NCBI GenBank assembly: GCA_008360955.1
Contig: LUCM01010097.1
Coordinates: forward strand, 6,420-70,419
Source: Fasciolopsis buskii
Lineage: Eukaryota; Platyhelminthes; Trematoda; Plagiorchiida; Fasciolidae
Direction of reading: 5' to 3'
Length of the DNA: 64,000 nt
Of this stretch, positions 36,060 through 48,400 are shown piece by piece. Position 1 is the first letter of the stretch. Every line of letters begins with the position of its first letter. The notes under the pieces were generated by a model, which was not told where the DNA came from, did no database searches, and was given only the letters and a program-made list of their open reading frames with translations. Position numbers and translations under genes: made by a program.

Positions 36060-36530
36060 TAAAGTCCTATCTGAATGAATTATTTTATTGATTCACGCGA
36101 AAGCTGTTGGTTCGTCTTCGGACAATTTTGGAGGAATTAGTTTTGTAAGAATCGCATGCAAACTATTCGCGAGCATTATCCTCTGCCGATTATCGAGTGA
36201 CCCGAAAGGTATTTCGGTATGAATCAGGCCAATTTCCAACCCGGGCAAATCTCCACCTTGCGCAAAAACTATAGAAAATAAGTAAATGTTTATTAGTTTT
36301 CGGGTTTGAATCTTCCACGATCCAAAAGCGGTTTTTGATTCGGTGGAGCATGGGTTTCCGTGGTGTTGTCTCTCAATGAAGGATGTAAAGAGAATTACAT
36401 TTCACGTTTTCCATCTCTGTATTTGAATAGCCGAATCCAGGTGCGTTATGACGGCGTTGTTTCGGCAGATGTTCGTTGGGGCTGTCCTCTTATACCATTT
36501 TTTTCAATTTTATAATTTTAGTGATGAACA
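36060..36530 (+). mobile_element. RTE-type retrotransposon, internal RT fragment
   Basis: Across several stops the plus strand reads 'DNFGGISFVRIACKLFASII' (about 36118-36177; family form is close to DNYRGISL...K.LASII), 'HDPKAVFDSVEHGF' (about 36318-36358; motif A, where the usual leading Asp reads His-Asp-Pro) and 'GAVLLYHFFQF' (about 36479-36510; block B). These are the RT blocks that come before the piece seen at 1-910, so it is the same family but another, shorter copy. It breaks off at both ends. Confidence 0.72.
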
Positions 36531-37335
36531 AATTTTCCCTATCCTCCTGTGAGACTGGGGCCCTTGATATTTGCTCAGACTGGGAACTGTCTGATCTGGA
36601 ATATTCGAAAAAATTGTGGTACTGATCAAAGACCCAAGCAGGTTGCGGATTTTTCCCCATAGTGTGAAAGATTTTGTAGCTGCCACCAGGAGGCTTTTAT
36701 TCGGCTCCGAAAAACGGCCATTAGGGGCGGATTTGTGACGCCCTTCGGTGTTTGAGAACCACTGCCTTCGTAGTATTGCTAGAATTTGGTGGAAAAATTT
36801 TGTGGTCATCTCAGAGTTTAGAAACTTGGCCTTAGTGTTTGTTCATTAGAAGGGGCATCAAACGGTAACAGTTGGGGCTTGATTCCACATGTCCACAGAA
36901 CGAGTGCCTTGTTATATGCTATCGTACAAAACAGTCTTTGGTTGGAAGATGTTGGTTGCCCAGTCGATGATATAGCAATGAAGCTTGGAAACCTTAACTA
37001 GTGGAATGTTTCGTTTGGGTCCGGTTAAATTTCAAGATTGGGATCTATTGGTTGACCCTTGCGGATATTGGACACAGCGAGAGATACTGCGCAGTGCCGC
37101 AGCCAGTGGTTTTCAGGCGTTCGAAATCTTTTCTCATCTGTAGAGTTGAACTTGATGTTTTCTAGTCAATCCTTCATTATTTGCCATTCATTTTTACCCT
37201 TTTGAATAGATGGTGCCAGGAGGAAGCAAGCAAAATCAGAGCAATTTGAGGTTTGATCCGTGGTTGTAAGAGCTGAACTAAACATATTGTCTGTTAACTA
37301 TTCAAAAGAGTGAATGAAAGATTTCCTTTCCTTAG
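36531..37335. other. No feature recognised
   Basis: The 99-codon minus ORF 36510-36809 overlaps the end of the RTE fragment and shows no motif. 36840-37330 has no protein-like frame. If the exon at 37336 is real, this is its upstream intron. Confidence 0.35.
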
Positions 37336-37677
37336 AGGGTCCTTGGATCAGATGGAAAAGAGTGGAGAAACATAAGTCTTACGGAAAACCACAGCATTCC
37401 GGGTCAAGCTGATTACCCAGCAAACTCTCTGAATGTTCGCAGGGTAATTGAAGACTTCACAGCTCACAGACGCCTAAAATATACGGCAATGTGGTATCAC
37501 TTTCGATCACGATTAAAGACGTCGAAAAAACAGAGGGAATGCAGGGAAGCACTGTCTGTTTCGTGTTCCGGATGCGTGGAAGCAATTAGGAAGGATGAGT
37601 TCAAACATGCCAATTACCTTCAGCAAAATGCAAGGGAACGCGAAGTCAACAATATGCATTATATCCATCAGGTTTGA
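37336..37677 (+). CDS. Candidate terminal exon of an unknown gene (114 codons with stop)
   Basis: A strong acceptor ('atttcctttccttag', 37321-37335) is followed by a frame open in phase 0 to the TGA at 37675-37677. Within the pyrimidine tract the same frame has a stop, so the open part begins exactly at the acceptor. The product is hydrophilic and basic, with 'GSDGKEWRNISLTENHS', 'RRVIEDFTAHRRLKYTAMWY', 'CSGCVEAIRKDEFKHANYLQ' and 'EREVNNMHYIHQV' at the end. I recognise no family. A poly(A) signal lies 20 bases after the stop. It ends 1.7 kb upstream of the ATG1/ULK start on the same strand. Upstream exons were not found. It could be a chance ORF, but the combined exon marks make a gene end the better reading. 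Confidence 0.45.
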   Translation, partial: RVLGSDGKEWRNISLTENHSIPGQADYPANSLNVRRVIEDFTAHRRLKYTAMWYHFRSRLKTSKKQRECREALSVSCSGCVEAIRKDEFKHANYLQQNAREREVNNMHYIHQV

Positions 37678-37696
37678 TGTTTACAATCTAGTTTGG

Positions 37697-37702
37697 AATA
37701 AA
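37697..37702 (+). terminator. Poly(A) signal AATAAA after the candidate terminal exon
   Basis: A canonical hexamer 20 bases downstream of the TGA at 37675-37677. AATAAA is common by chance in AT-rich DNA, so its value comes only from its place. Confidence 0.4.
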
Positions 37703-37970
37703 CATTGAATTATCATCTTCAGCCTGTGGTCGTATCACCGGATGTGTAGATCATTTTACTTCAGAGATAGTAACACTATCTGGACAATTGAGTAAAGGTA
37801 CTGGACCATGATGAAGAGAATCATTATTTTTGTTTGAAAAGCGTTAAATTTCAAAACGCAGCATGGTTGAACGTGTTTGGAACAAACCCATGTCTCCATA
37901 GATATTGGCAACCTTTTGAGGGTGGATTTAGAATAAAATGGTTCACAGAAATAGCCCACAGCCATTGTAT

Positions 37971-38008
37971 TTTAGTGCGTATAATTTAGTGCGTATAATT
38001 TAGTGCGT
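37971..38008. repeat. Short tandem repeat, 14-nt unit
   Basis: The unit ataatttagtgcgt occurs twice in full (37981-37994, 37995-38008), after a partial unit (37971-37980). Confidence 0.9.
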
Positions 38009-39422
38009 TTTGTTGTTCGTGTATGCCTGTATGCCCAAGCGTTCACGCAAATGAAAATGCATAAGTATTAACATCCTCTTGTTTTGTTGTGGAGGCTGTG
38101 TCCGTGCAGTGTATCTGTCATAGCAGAGTGGATTGGTTCTCCGTTATTTTGTTGATCTCATGATTGGTGAGTCACTTAGATTTAGCTTGATATTGCCCCG
38201 GGTGGGACGTTCTTTCGTCAGCTACATTAGTCTTATCCATATAACTAGGACCTTCGCTCCGTCGTTTTGTTAAAAGAATGTGAGATTGGTGATAAGTGAG
38301 AAAGCTTCCAAGCACAGACGCTCAGAGTGCGTTGGGAGACCAAGTCGAAGTATGTTGATAGTGTCGCAGTCAGCAGCATGGCCTTCAACTAGAATAATTC
38401 TGATATCTTCAGGAAAATCCAAGGCGAACTAGGTTATTGGGGATATTTGTCCATTTCGCGGAGAATACTCAAATGGAGAGAGGGAAGACATTTGAATCGA
38501 GTGAACGAGACATTTGCCATGTCTCTCTTAGCAACTCTCGAGCACTGGCCGGATGTCATACAGGGCAGAATCAAAACAAACTCCGCTGGTTTGTTCCCGT
38601 TAGCTTGGACTGGAGCTGGTGAGACAGATAACAAGCACACACTGGTTAAGATACTGTGGTTCACACCAAGTCTGCGACTGAGATTGTGAGTTGTTGATGA
38701 GATTTCATGAGAGCGAGGCTTGAGTCTGGTATTTTCCGAGTAAAGGATGACTGGATGACTTGAGAATTTTAGCCAAAACTTGTGATCCGAGCGGAAGTCA
38801 GTCAAACACAAATACACTAGTCCTGCGAAATACACGCCGGTAATTGCGAGACCTCTGTGGGAATAGCTTGGTTATCGACATTCAGAATAAATGCAACTAA
38901 GCATTGATTCATATTACAGCAAAACCAATCACCTCAACCACAGTAAGCGCTTTGTTAAGTTATACTATCACAACTTAAACTGGGTGACTTCAATCCAAAC
39001 CACAAATGCTGTAAATAAACCGACCGGTTTTCAAAAAATGAAATTACAATTACCGAGTTCCAAATGCTCACTGATTCGTAAACAAGCGGTAATTCATAAA
39101 CGTGCGATAATTGGTAAAATGTGCTTCCAGTATGTGATGATGCAAAGCAGTCACCGTTTATAGAAGACGAACTGAAGTAGTGCAACTGGCAGACTAACCA
39201 ATGGAGTGAAAGATCGATGGGTAGGCGAGTGTGCATTTGTGCACAAGACAAAATCACATCATATGAGACAATGATGCAGTCATCAAATGTTATCATCTAC
39301 TACAAGTTCGACGGTGACAGCTTCTCGTGAATAAGAAATAATTTTACGCCGTACCTTTTGTGAGGTTGAAAGATTGCGAAACTCGAGTGAATCAAAGCAT
39401 TTCCACGGACAGCTTCTAATAT
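38009..39422. other. Upstream flank of ATG1/ULK, no gene recognised
   Basis: Contains opposed ORFs at 38434-38835 (minus, 133 codons) and 38447-38689 (plus, 80 codons) without motifs; one of each pair must be chance. The presumed promoter and 5' UTR of ATG1/ULK lie here, but I see no decisive core element. Confidence 0.35.
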
Positions 39423-42400
39423 ATGATCAAACTCGGTGATTTCCAGTACGACCCACGAGATAGTCTTGGTCGCGGGCAGTTCGGTTCGGTGTACCGAGGA
39501 AGTTTCATAACCGTAAGTTCGACAAGAAAGCTATTTCTAGTGCCACTCGCGTAGAAGCCTTCAAAATATGTTGCTATAAAATTCATTGAGAATTCACGGG
39601 ATACCCCACTTTCTTTTGTGCTCAAACGCGAGATATCAGTGCTAACGGTAAATTGGGAGGAATTCTACAAAACCCTCAAATTTTAGGCTCTCAGACACCC
39701 AAATATTGTCAGACTATATGCTTACTACATTGACGAAAAACGGACCGGTGTGTATTTGATCATGGAAATGTGCAATGGAGGTGATCTTTCTACGTATTTG
39801 TCAGGTATCTGTCTGCCCATTACACTAAACAGTTCGAACATGGCTTCTCTATTTCAGTCAAACGATCACTGTCGGTCAATTCTGTGCGACTGATTTTGCG
39901 TCAGGTGGCCCATGCAATGAACGAGATGAGTAAACTGAAAGTTATTCATCGAGATTTAAAACCGGCCAACATTTTGCTCTGTCATTGCAAACACTGTGGA
40001 AAACAAGCAACTGATTTACCGACTGAAGAGATAACTTTTAAAATTGGTAATTCATTTTAATTCTTAGATCCTTGGCTAATTTTTGGCCTTAGAATTAACT
40101 AAAATGCCAGATCTGATTTGATTTATTTCTTTTCTTTAGAGATTAGCTTAGAATGGTTTCGAGACACTGGCGCCTGACCGTTACTACATACCGCTGTCTA
40201 TAGACAACAAATCATGGATCCTGGCGTCCTCAATATTCGTAGACTTACTTTTGTTTTCTACTTGTTGGTGCTTATATTACAGTTAAGGAAACCGGTAAAT
40301 TACTTCTCCAGACATATTTTCCGTCAGCAACTAATTGTTTTTACCTCTGCCAAACAACATCAGTGCAGCTGGGCCACTCTTTGAAAATCCCCGTTTGTCT
40401 CACTTCAACTGGGATACTTTTGATGACGGAGTCAGAGGTTTAAAAGTATATAATTTAGTTTTGAAATTCATTCTCCTTGATAGCGATTTTAGTTGAAATT
40501 TTTCTCTTGCTTCAGTATTTCATAAAAGTTAATTTTTGCTGAGAATATTACCGCAAATAAATAATCGCTCCTTTGTATCATATATTGTCAGAGGCATTAA
40601 TGAAATGATACATTCATTATTTGGAAAATCATTTAATTTAATTAAAGTCAAGACCCTCAGGAACAGGGTCATTTTCTGCGTGTTTATTACATGACATATA
40701 TATATATACATATATATATTTATCAGGTTATGCATGTAACACCACAAATCCCTTCCCCACCCATATTTTTATTTGACTAATCCAATCCTTCCTAAAGTGA
40801 ATATATATATATATATATGTATATATATGCAGCGGTCTGAGTTATTTATGATAAAAGATTGCTAGTTTCATAGGGTAATTCAAACCCTGAGGATTGTCGA
40901 GCGTGGATGTTTAAGGAAGAGTTGGTTATCTTGTCGTTCTGATATGAAAGGAGCATTCATTCTGTCTTCGGTACCAGTATTGTCCACTGGCTTTGTGTAG
41001 TCGGACAGTTGGAGTTTTGCACAACGATTTTAGTCACGGCGGATTCGCAAATCACCACTAAGACCAAAGAGACGGGTTATGAAGTGTGAATGTAACTCCT
41101 TCAGATGTTGCTAACACCTTTTGACTTACTCGTTTCGACCCTTCTGTTTGGGCTTTCAAATCAACTCTAGCGTGTCGTCTATTTCATTGTTCCCCGTATC
41201 AAACGTATGTGTAACATCGGCTCTGATGCGGGACTCTTTCGTCCCACATTTGTGTGCATTGAGCGGTGAGACAAATGCCTTGTTCTTTGACCTAAGTCAG
41301 TTTGCAAAGAATGAGTAAACTGATAAATATACAATCGCTGATGCGACCAAGAGTAACCGTTCACCCTTGGGATTTGAGAGGGCTACTGGTTAACCAAAGT
41401 TTGAACGTGATTAAACCACAGAAATCCTACAGACAATAATCCTTCCCACGGGTCTTATCAAAGCTCACTTGGCTTGTATTCTGTGGAACGCAATTACCCA
41501 TAGAGCTCTTTTTGCCTCAATGGGAACTGATTAAACGGATTTTGATCCAAACATGTTCCCAAATTCGGACTACAACAGAGATAAGCACGATTGGAACAAT
41601 TGCAACAAACTCCAGGGACAACAGTTGCCGCTCCACCGAGTGGCCAGTTGGTTTTTGTCCTGCGTAACGTCCGGAAGAGTAGTAATGGGTCAGAATTTGT
41701 TTGGTAATCACACACATAAATGTTTCCGGTAATTTAGCCCAAGGTTCCAAAATGTACACGAAAAAAGATTGTGTTTAGTCTGTTCACGGTGAGGTTTGAA
41801 CAATAGTTTCGTTAGTCGGGCGTCTATTAACGACTGATAATAGGAATTAATGGATTGCAGGCACTTTCTGACCCATCGACTGGATTTTTCAAGTTTACAA
41901 GTGAAGAATGGCATAAAGAATAAAATGATACAGTATTAAAGTGCAACAACAAATGCATAGATGAGAGGACACGTGGTGAGCATAGAATAGAGGATAACGG
42001 GTTCCACCGAAAAGTCGGTTTGCAGTGCTTCTGCGAATAAAGCAGAATTAATGCACATAACTAGACGGTTGTATTTGATGAGTAACAATAAAAAGGTGGT
42101 CCAAATGAGTAAAGCTTTTCGAAGAACAAATGGATGAACCGTATGATGGAACATTCCTGTTAAGACGCCCGTGAATCTATGCGATTGTGATTCAAATTTC
42201 CACGAAGTTCAGTGAGGTCGCTACGATAGATTTCCGTTGTTGAATATTAAAAACACAAATAAAAGGGAAAAGACAATTCAGTGTGAAATAACGGAGCTTT
42301 TGGTGTCTACATTTTGCTGCATCTTTGGATGAAAACCTCGTCTTTCCCATGTTGTTGGCCGAGTGTAGTGTGTTGGAATAAATGTGGTTGCATTTATCCG

Positions 42401-45400
42401 GTGCATATAAATACAAAAGTTGAAGAGCGACAACTCGAACAGTTTACTTGCTGCATCCAGTTGGACGTGATTATTTTCGGTTACCTAGATTTATTCAACT
42501 TTGTTTCAATGCATCCAATTATCCGACGTAATTTTTGCATCATAAATTACTGATGCGGATTACTTTACTAATTCTAAACGCATTCTTCTGTAGACGACCT
42601 GTGATGTGACAGGTAAAATCAGGAATTTTGACTTTCTGTTTACTCAGCATAGAATGGACTAACGTCCGTAATAAAATAGTCCAAGTTTTCAACGCCTTAT
42701 TCACCGTGATCGACAAACTCGAAATAGAAATTGTTCGTTTTGAAAGATATTTGTCGGTAAAATACGTGAATTTTGCTGAGAATTTCTGAGTGGGACATTC
42801 AAATGACTGATAACAACACAAAATAGGGTTTTTGGTGAGCGTACCGTTCTCTTAAGCCGATCGATTCCACGTAAGCTTTTGAGACACTTATCAGTGGTCC
42901 AGCCCTTTGTATGTGTATTTTGGTGTTGTTCACGTGAAACCTAGACATGTCATGAATGACAAAATTTGACGATTTACCACCCAAATCAGGTGATTTTGGA
43001 TTGGCACGTGAGCTGAAACGGAATGAAAAGGCGGCCACAGTGTGCGGATCGCCGGTGTATATGGTAGGTCTTTGTGTAACTACGATACCGCCTAACTTTT
43101 TTCCATCGTTTCATCTTCGTCACAAAATAATGTGTTCAGGTTAATATATCTCGTCATACAACTGAATCAGCTTTGTTGCGACTAATACTGGTTATTGCTA
43201 AATATATTAATGAATATTTGGGTTGTTATCAATAATTTAGTACTGCTAAAGAGATTCCCAACCAAAATTTCATGTAGTACTAAGTTTTTAAAACGCCATC
43301 CAAATGTATGAACATAACAAAAAACAAATCCACAAGAGATCGAACCAGGAAAGCATTGTAGGTTTTGTCACAGCTGTCGTCTCTTTCACAGTTCTTCATG
43401 TTAGCCATCATCTATCATTAATTAGTTTGTCCGTGGACCGAATGGGTCATCCCGGAGACCCCGACTGAAGCAGTCGACCCAGAACTGCTTCGGTTTCCAC
43501 TATATCCAGTGAAGCAGAAATTCAGTACGTGCGTCTTAGTTAGAGTACAATTTCTAGGGAGTGGACATAAATGGTACCGGCAATATTTGGTGGGGGGATA
43601 CTGGTCCACGTTAGAATACCAACAACGGACTTTTGTGACAAAGCGTGTAGAGAACTTTCACTGGACCAGGTCTCACCCCGTCGTAGAAATTACTGCTACT
43701 CTTTAGGAGCCGTTAGTTTGCAGCTGTTCACCAAACGTCACGTTACTCCCAAACTGAGGACACGCAAAGTGGGGCAGAACCCTGCTCCTGGATTTTTCAG
43801 AAATGCCAAAACTGAAAGACATCTTTAAAAAGCTGCACAATTGTAGAAAGACTTCTGATTAAATGATTTTCAAGCTAAATTAAATTTCATGTAGAATGTC
43901 ATTCTTGCATACATATTGCAAGTACGGAAACCATTATCACAGAACGAAGCAGTGGTCACTCAGAAAACTCAGTCGCCCTGTAAGCAACAGCTCACTTCCA
44001 GTCAAGTCTAATAAATGCGAAGCAGTGTCACTATGTACTCATTCAGTACAAGACCGATCTGGGTTTTCCGGCATTCATGTGTTTAATCTGTACTGTTCAG
44101 TCCAGAAATTAAATCCTACTGTTGGCTAGGAAAATATGCTTTGTTATGAATTCCAACCGAGAATGGAACGGCAAATCCATGTTACGATAATAATTTCAAT
44201 GCCGAGCGTAAAATTTTAAAATATAGAAGTCATGATTGGTAATTTCGTTGATAATTTTGTATTAATTGATTGAAAATAAACGAACTAATGCTACGAAATC
44301 ATTCTTCTGCGTGCTCAAAGTGATTGCTTTACAAGCACAAATGAAAATGCAACAAAGCTCATGTATACACAGTTGTGAGGACTGATCAACACAGTTGATT
44401 ACTGTGTCTTGGGGCTTTGTTAACTTGCTTCCCATCAAGACAGAAAAAAGTGCAGATGTTGAGAGATGTTGACAGCCCTTATTACTCTTATCAGTCACAT
44501 CCATAGAACAGTCGGGCAATTATAAAACATTCTCTTATGGATAATAGTATGCTAAACCAACATATATGGGGAACATAAAAGTTAGGAAAATTCACATTTA
44601 CGAAATCAGGGTCAATTTTACAGATAAATTAACTTCGTCGGTACGATTTACGTGAATAAAAGTGACTTATCCAGCCCGATAGGCAGGGCCTCACTGAATG
44701 GTAGCTGTTTCGAACTACATGGAAACATGACTATCATGGACAAAACTTTAGTCTTGTGTTTGTTATTTAGTCAAACTGACTGCCTGTTTCAATTTCATCC
44801 TAAACTTTCAGGCACCGGAGGTACACTTAATGAAACCTTACGACTCAAAAGCCGACATGTGGAGTCTCGGAACCATCATTTATGAATGTCTTACCGGAAA
44901 AGTTCCTTTCTTCGCAGACAGCATATTTGCCATGGCAGAACTGTTTCAGAGACACCCAGCAGCAAAACCCCCGTAAGTTCACGTATCTTATCACGATAAC
45001 GAAAGAAAACTGACCGAGGCCTAGGATTTTCATTAAGGAGTAAACTGAATGGCTTCAACGGACTTAACTGAAAGTGTCCACCATGTGATGAAGAAGGTTA
45101 CATTATTCCTTATTCTTTCACAGCTAGTGTTCACAGCTTACAAAGACGAACTAACGAACGATAAAGAAGTAGCATGAATTCGAATTAACATCCGCATCCA
45201 TTAAGCGATATACGTGCACACAATTAGAGCTTTAGTTCACTAAGAAAATGTGTCTACGTACAATATATCACCATTGGTTTTCAACTCAACGGTAATTCAG
45301 AATCATAAAACAGTTCAGAGTTATAGGATCTGCATTCAAGTACTGATTCTGTCAACAAACGGAAGTCCTTCTAAAGATGAAACCTTCACTTAGAGCCAAA

Positions 45401-48400
45401 TTCACCGTATTTTTGCTGATTATAATTTGCTGCATTTCCTGATGGAAAGCGTACTCACCGTGAAGGAATGATTAGGTGTCCTTAGCCGAATAACCTATGG
45501 AATTCAGGCAATCTCATTCGAAAGCCTAACAGTCATATCTAACAATATCGAAAAACATTTTTGTACCCCAGCCTAATTGGCAAGTATTTCTTGGAATGTA
45601 CCGTATTGCTGCTTGAAGCGGAATTTCGTGACGTTATGTAAACGCTTACAAATTGGCGCAGCTCTGACAACGAAACGTGGGAATAAATGTTCTTCCTTGT
45701 CAAGACAAACAGCCGTTGTTTAGTAATAGTAGGAAATGATACAGGGAAATGACATTAATTTAGTTAAATCTTGGAGCCCATATAGTTCCAATCCCGGTGT
45801 CTGGTATTGTTCCCACTTCCCATCGATTAGGATCACACAAACGAAAACAACAAGGCCAAAACTGTATTTTGCACGATTCCACAGAATGCGTAAACCTCAG
45901 GAAGAGTGATCACAGAGTGTATACAGATCTGCACTTACTTCCGATGCATATAAATGGCATATGATGGTAGTATTTGTCACGTGAATCACTCGACAACTTA
46001 TAAGTGATGCCAGGTACTAGTGATAGACCACACCTAAGCTTCCAAAGCACTTCACCTGACTTGCAGTTTTTAACTTTTCATACCTCATTTACCTGGCCTG
46101 TTCGACACTGGCCTAATCGATTTGCTCCTACGTTCCAGGTTGTTGATTCTAGGTGGATAGGTGAGCAATTTCCGTAAATATTCTTGAAGTTGCTAAGGGA
46201 AGGCTCAAGCACTATTGCTTGATGAATTCAAACAACGCCCCCTCTCCCAATATGCTCCATTTCAAGATATGGAGTTTTTGGTTCGATCGGACTAAATTCG
46301 TTTTGCGAAATCAAATAACAAAACGGATAGATGGCACAGGTTACAGAATGCAAGCATTTCTTTTAATCTCTTCAATCGCTCAAGCAAAAAAACATTTTAA
46401 TTCACGTTAGAATGAGACGAAGAAATGTTTGGCGAAATCCAACTGGCTAACGTCAGGACAGGCATTGTGAGTCAGTAGGTTATATGCACATAGTGGTAGC
46501 TTCAGTCTGTTGATCGATAAAGCCTCACAAAAGGCCAACACTTGTGGATTAGGGTTCCGTAGAATCACTTGGAATGCTTAGTCGAGGTCAGTTTTGTGAC
46601 GGAAGTTCATGTTTTGCGATTGACAATGCCGGCTTCCTCCCGCTTGCTTTCGGTTCCGGCCAAGGATGAGTCGTTAGTTTCACTGACCTCCTGAGCACAA
46701 GGACTCCCCTCCGCTGACTGAGGCACCGATCCATTCTGCCGGTTTGCATCACGGCAGCTGCGACGTCTGGGTCGGGCACCTTTGTCGATTGTCTGTTGAG
46801 ATCCAGTCCGCTGGCAGTAGGTAGAACTTAGTGCACACTTGAGGTATTTTAACTTTTATGAAGCGAAGATGTACAACGTTTTTCAGGAAGGACGTCGCTG
46901 CCAACAGAGGGCCTCCAAATGGAGAAGTTGGTCAGCGGTGGGAGGAACCCAACCCGCTACCCTAAAGTCCGAACGTCATGGCCTTATCTAATTCACTCGC
47001 TTTTTCTCCACTGAATCTACTGGAGTTCTTTTAGGTCGTTCTGTTTTGTGAATCTCAATTAACATACCAGGTTATCCGTTTGCTCTGCAAGTCTCCGTTC
47101 GGAACTCCTGTTATTTTTGCACCTGGTCTGTACTGCAGATATTTCGGACTCTATAGAAACGTGTTTTTGCAATACCCGGTCTATGGGTAACTGGTACAAA
47201 GCTGGAGAACCGAATGTACTGTCCAATCCAAGTTGCTTTACGGTAGACTATCTTTTGTATTTTTCTATCTGGACATCAAGTCATCACGATATCTAGGAAA
47301 GCTAAACCGTTATCACGTTCCCTTTCGTGTGTGCCTGAAAGCTTTGGGTGTATGTTGTTCAACACAATACTTCTGATCGGTAAAAATTGAAATGCCATGG
47401 ACGTAACGCTTATACATGGTGAACTGACCGATATAAATAAGCAGTTGTTTTTTACTCATCCCAGGGAAGCTACCCATTGCAATGCCATCAATATTTTTGT
47501 ATAGCTGTCCTTCAGAGTCAGAAAGTATGCCCTTGGTACATAAAAGAATGAGGTCCTTGATGTATGGAATAAGAATAGGTGAAGTAAGGTTCAGTGTGGA
47601 AATTGTCACATGGAAAGCCTATTCTTTCACGAAGGGTGACAATGGTGTAAAATGAATCAACACCAACGGAAAGCATCCTCTGGAAACTTACTGACAAATG
47701 GTCCAGGGTATTTGATAATTAAAATGAGTCTTTCAGACAATGCGATGTCATATGTTTTCTGACGGAAGAGAGAATGTCCACTAGCCAATAAGCTAACTTG
47801 TGGTCCACGGAGCTTTGCGTGCATAGGACTGGTCTTAATGAAACTCCTGCTCTGTGGATTATCGCAAAGCCCCTCAGTCGTGGCTTTTACGTGTTTATTG
47901 GCTTTAGTTTCTTGTGTAGGTCCTCAGATATAAAACCATACATCAGTAGTTTTGGGGGCTGCCTTGATATTTTGTTTTAGCAAAGCCATTAAGAATGATT
48001 CACGCACCACTTGCGGGTAAACGGCGTGACACATCTTGACAAAACTCAGACATAAATGAGAAACATGTACACAATTTCGGTTAGTCATGGTGGGAACAAA
48101 GATGTCATTCACATTCTATCGTTAGTCATATTTGTCTTGGGAATTTTAGGCGTTCCAATTTTAACTTGGATTGCTTCCTTCTTTACAATCGCTTAGGATC
48201 TGGTCAATACACACTGGCTTTTGTTCGTTAAAACCAAAGCGGCTAACTTTAAGCCGCCGGGTGCCGGTCTTACGATTCAATAGTTCGGTCTGCTCACAGA
48301 ATTGATTCCAATAGCAAGAAGCGTAAGTTAGCTGTGGACCTTTTATAAATGCATTAAGGCGTTTTACAAAACTCCTTAAGGTTGGAGTTAGCTATCTTGA

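Noticed and set aside
38434..38835. 133-codon minus ORF opposite an 80-codon plus ORF
   Set aside because: No motif on either strand and no splice or poly(A) context. Opposed open frames of this size occur by chance in this composition.
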